50,752 nt of DNA from JBCDGZ01 sp038750655 (GTDB lineage: Bacteria; Bacteroidota; Bacteroidia; Chitinophagales; Saprospiraceae), in assembly GCA_038750655.1 (NCBI GenBank), contig JBCDGZ010000041.1, positions 1 through 50,752 on the forward strand, read 5' to 3'. The position numbers and the translations under genes were made by a program. Shown piece after piece: positions 50,057-50,752 of the stretch. Positions within the stretch are counted from its first letter, which is position 1. Each line of letters begins with the position of its first letter. A model generated the notes under the pieces. The model saw only the letters and a list, made by a program, of their open reading frames with translations. It searched no databases and was not told where the DNA came from.

Positions 50057-50064
50057 TACTTTTG
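50057..50064 (+). promoter_or_regulatory. Candidate -7 element of the RidA-family gene
   Basis: TACTTTTG fully matches TAnnTTTG and ends 4 nt before the ATG at 50069, so transcription would begin at or very near the start codon. A very short or absent 5' untranslated region is common in Bacteroidota. The TTG element is not clear. Confidence 0.4.
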
Positions 50065-50068
50065 CCGG

Positions 50069-50452
50069 ATGAAAAGAATCAACTATTCCTCTGGTGCCAA
50101 ATGGGAAGACATCGTCGGTTACTCTCGCGCCGTTCAGGTTGGCTCCACCATCGAAGTAGCGGGGACAACCGCAGTGAGCAACGGCGACGTCGTCGCTAAA
50201 GGCAGCGCCTTCGGTCAAGCTCGTTTTATCCTCAACAAAATTGATGGCCTTCTCCGTGAGGCGGGCAGCTCCATGGATCATGTCGTCCGTACTCGAATGT
50301 ATGTCACTAACATTGAGGATTGGGAAGACATTGGAAAGGCCCACCACATTTTCTTCGCCGAGGTCAAACCAGCGGCGACTATGGTCGAAGTTTCTCGACT
50401 CATTCACCCCGACCTATTGGTAGAAATTGAGGTGACGGCAATAGTCCCCTAA
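50069..50452 (+). CDS. RidA-family protein (YjgF/YER057c/UK114)
   Basis: 127 residues, the standard length. Features: INYSSGAKWEDIVGYSRAVQVGSTIEVAGTTAV near the N-terminus, the substrate-binding Arg in VVRTRMYVTNIEDWEDIGKAH (near 75-95), and the end LIHPDLLVEIEVTAIVP. The TTA at the Rid 'TTAV' place and the conserved Glu in EIEVTA are present. RidA deaminates reactive enamine/imine intermediates made by PLP enzymes such as the cysteine and threonine pathways; this subgroup (Rid4-7-like) is uncertain. Alone on the plus strand. Confidence 0.88.
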   Translation: MKRINYSSGAKWEDIVGYSRAVQVGSTIEVAGTTAVSNGDVVAKGSAFGQARFILNKIDGLLREAGSSMDHVVRTRMYVTNIEDWEDIGKAHHIFFAEVKPAATMVEVSRLIHPDLLVEIEVTAIVP

Positions 50453-50752
50453 ACGCTTCTGCAAGTTCAGCATTATTTTTTTTAAAAAAAATGGTAATGG
50501 ACTTGCGGAAGTCATTAGTTTATCTTTATATTTGCAACATCATCCTCTCAAGAATTATAAAAAGAAAACCTTCCATTCAGTTAGATGTAATTTATTTATA
50601 AAGTTGTACGTTATTCCTATTGTGTTATTTTTTATCAAGTTACATCATTCTACATAACAAATTCGTTATACCAATACCAAAACCATCTTATTACCAGTTC
50701 ATTATGGCTTGTAAAAAGCTAAAATATATGGTGTATCACCATTGTATTTGAC
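50453..50752 (+). other. End of window, no gene; promoter for a downstream gene
   Basis: 300 nt of AT-rich DNA. TTG at 50503-50505, a 21-nt spacer and TATATTTG at 50527-50534 make a good promoter match for a gene beyond the window. Its transcript would have a leader of more than 200 nt before any gene in view. Confidence 0.45.
50503..50534 (+). promoter_or_regulatory. Bacteroidota-type promoter at window end
   Basis: TTG, N21, TATATTTG: full match to the consensus with acceptable spacing. It follows the run T8A8 (about 50475-50490) that could act as a weak terminator for the RidA-family gene. Confidence 0.5.

Noticed and set aside
1..50752. CRISPR arrays, tRNA/rRNA genes, complete insertion sequences, prophage genes
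   Set aside because: None seen: no evenly spaced direct repeats of CRISPR size, no cloverleaf patterns and no transposase or integrase motifs in any frame.

Overview
The window reads as a chromosomal segment of a Bacteroidota bacterium, most likely a Saprospiria/Lewinella-like marine type. The evidence is internal: several secreted proteins end in type IX secretion (T9SS) sorting domains, one giant protein ends in a gliding-motility-associated C-terminal domain after SprB-like repeats, there is a SusC/CirA-style TonB-dependent receptor with an N-terminal carboxypeptidase-like domain, and several intergenic regions carry the Bacteroidota promoter pattern (TTG, about 20 nt, TAnnTTTG) with hardly any Shine-Dalgarno sequences. 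Family assignments are my reading of motifs; no search was run.

Region by region. 1-3256: two T9SS-exported proteins, the first cut by the window edge. 3257-6693: the highlight, a sulfur/cysteine operon coding for a CysM-type cysteine synthase, a JAMM peptidase, a ubiquitin-like sulfur carrier and a MoeZ-like E1/rhodanese. It is preceded by two consecutive, unannotated leader peptides with runs of five and six cysteine codons, each followed by an intrinsic terminator and each with mutually exclusive antiterminator pairing. I read this as a tandem cysteine-responsive transcription attenuator controlling a carrier-protein-dependent cysteine pathway like mycobacterial CysM/CysO/Mec/MoeZ. 6722-9255 (minus): a membrane glycosyltransferase-like protein and a cysteine desulfurase. 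9491-10037: a small Cys-rich peptide gene with a near-ideal promoter and a ParE-toxin relic. 10034-11431: phosphoglucosamine mutase. 11694-13791: operon of methyltransferase, PAP2 phosphatase and ZIP transporter. 13917-15416 (minus): coiled-coil protein and lipoprotein. 15614-16194: a decayed gene. 16228-17160: CtlX-like hydrolase. 17265-23760: a run of exported proteins (tandem paralogs, two lipoproteins, a lamin-tail/CotH T9SS protein). 24750-27598: three-subunit proton-translocating transhydrogenase. 27941-29856: serine hydrolase and a PIN toxin-antitoxin pair. 30226-34842: giant SprB-like adhesin. 34839-37173 (minus): DoxX-like protein, thioesterase, secreted unknown, DinB-like. 37261-39525 (minus): TonB-dependent receptor. 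39851-42896: two T9SS proteins. 43045-46661 (minus): methyltransferase, then an M56/BlaR1-like protease with a BlaI/MecI repressor and two phased operators. 47105-50452: Cys-rich lipoprotein, metzincin-like lipoprotein, TonB-domain protein and a RidA-family protein.

How it fits together: the 3-9 kb part can be read as a sulfur-trafficking module in which the desulfurase could supply sulfur, the MoeZ-like enzyme activates and thiocarboxylates the carrier, the cysteine synthase uses it, and the JAMM peptidase releases cysteine and perhaps matures the carrier. Cysteine supply would feed back through the Cys-codon leaders. Much of the rest is envelope and secretion biology. Dispersed palindromes (GCCGTGTC pair; TTGCGATTCAC pair) and two gene relics show repeat activity and gene decay. 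No tRNA, rRNA, CRISPR array or complete insertion sequence was seen.
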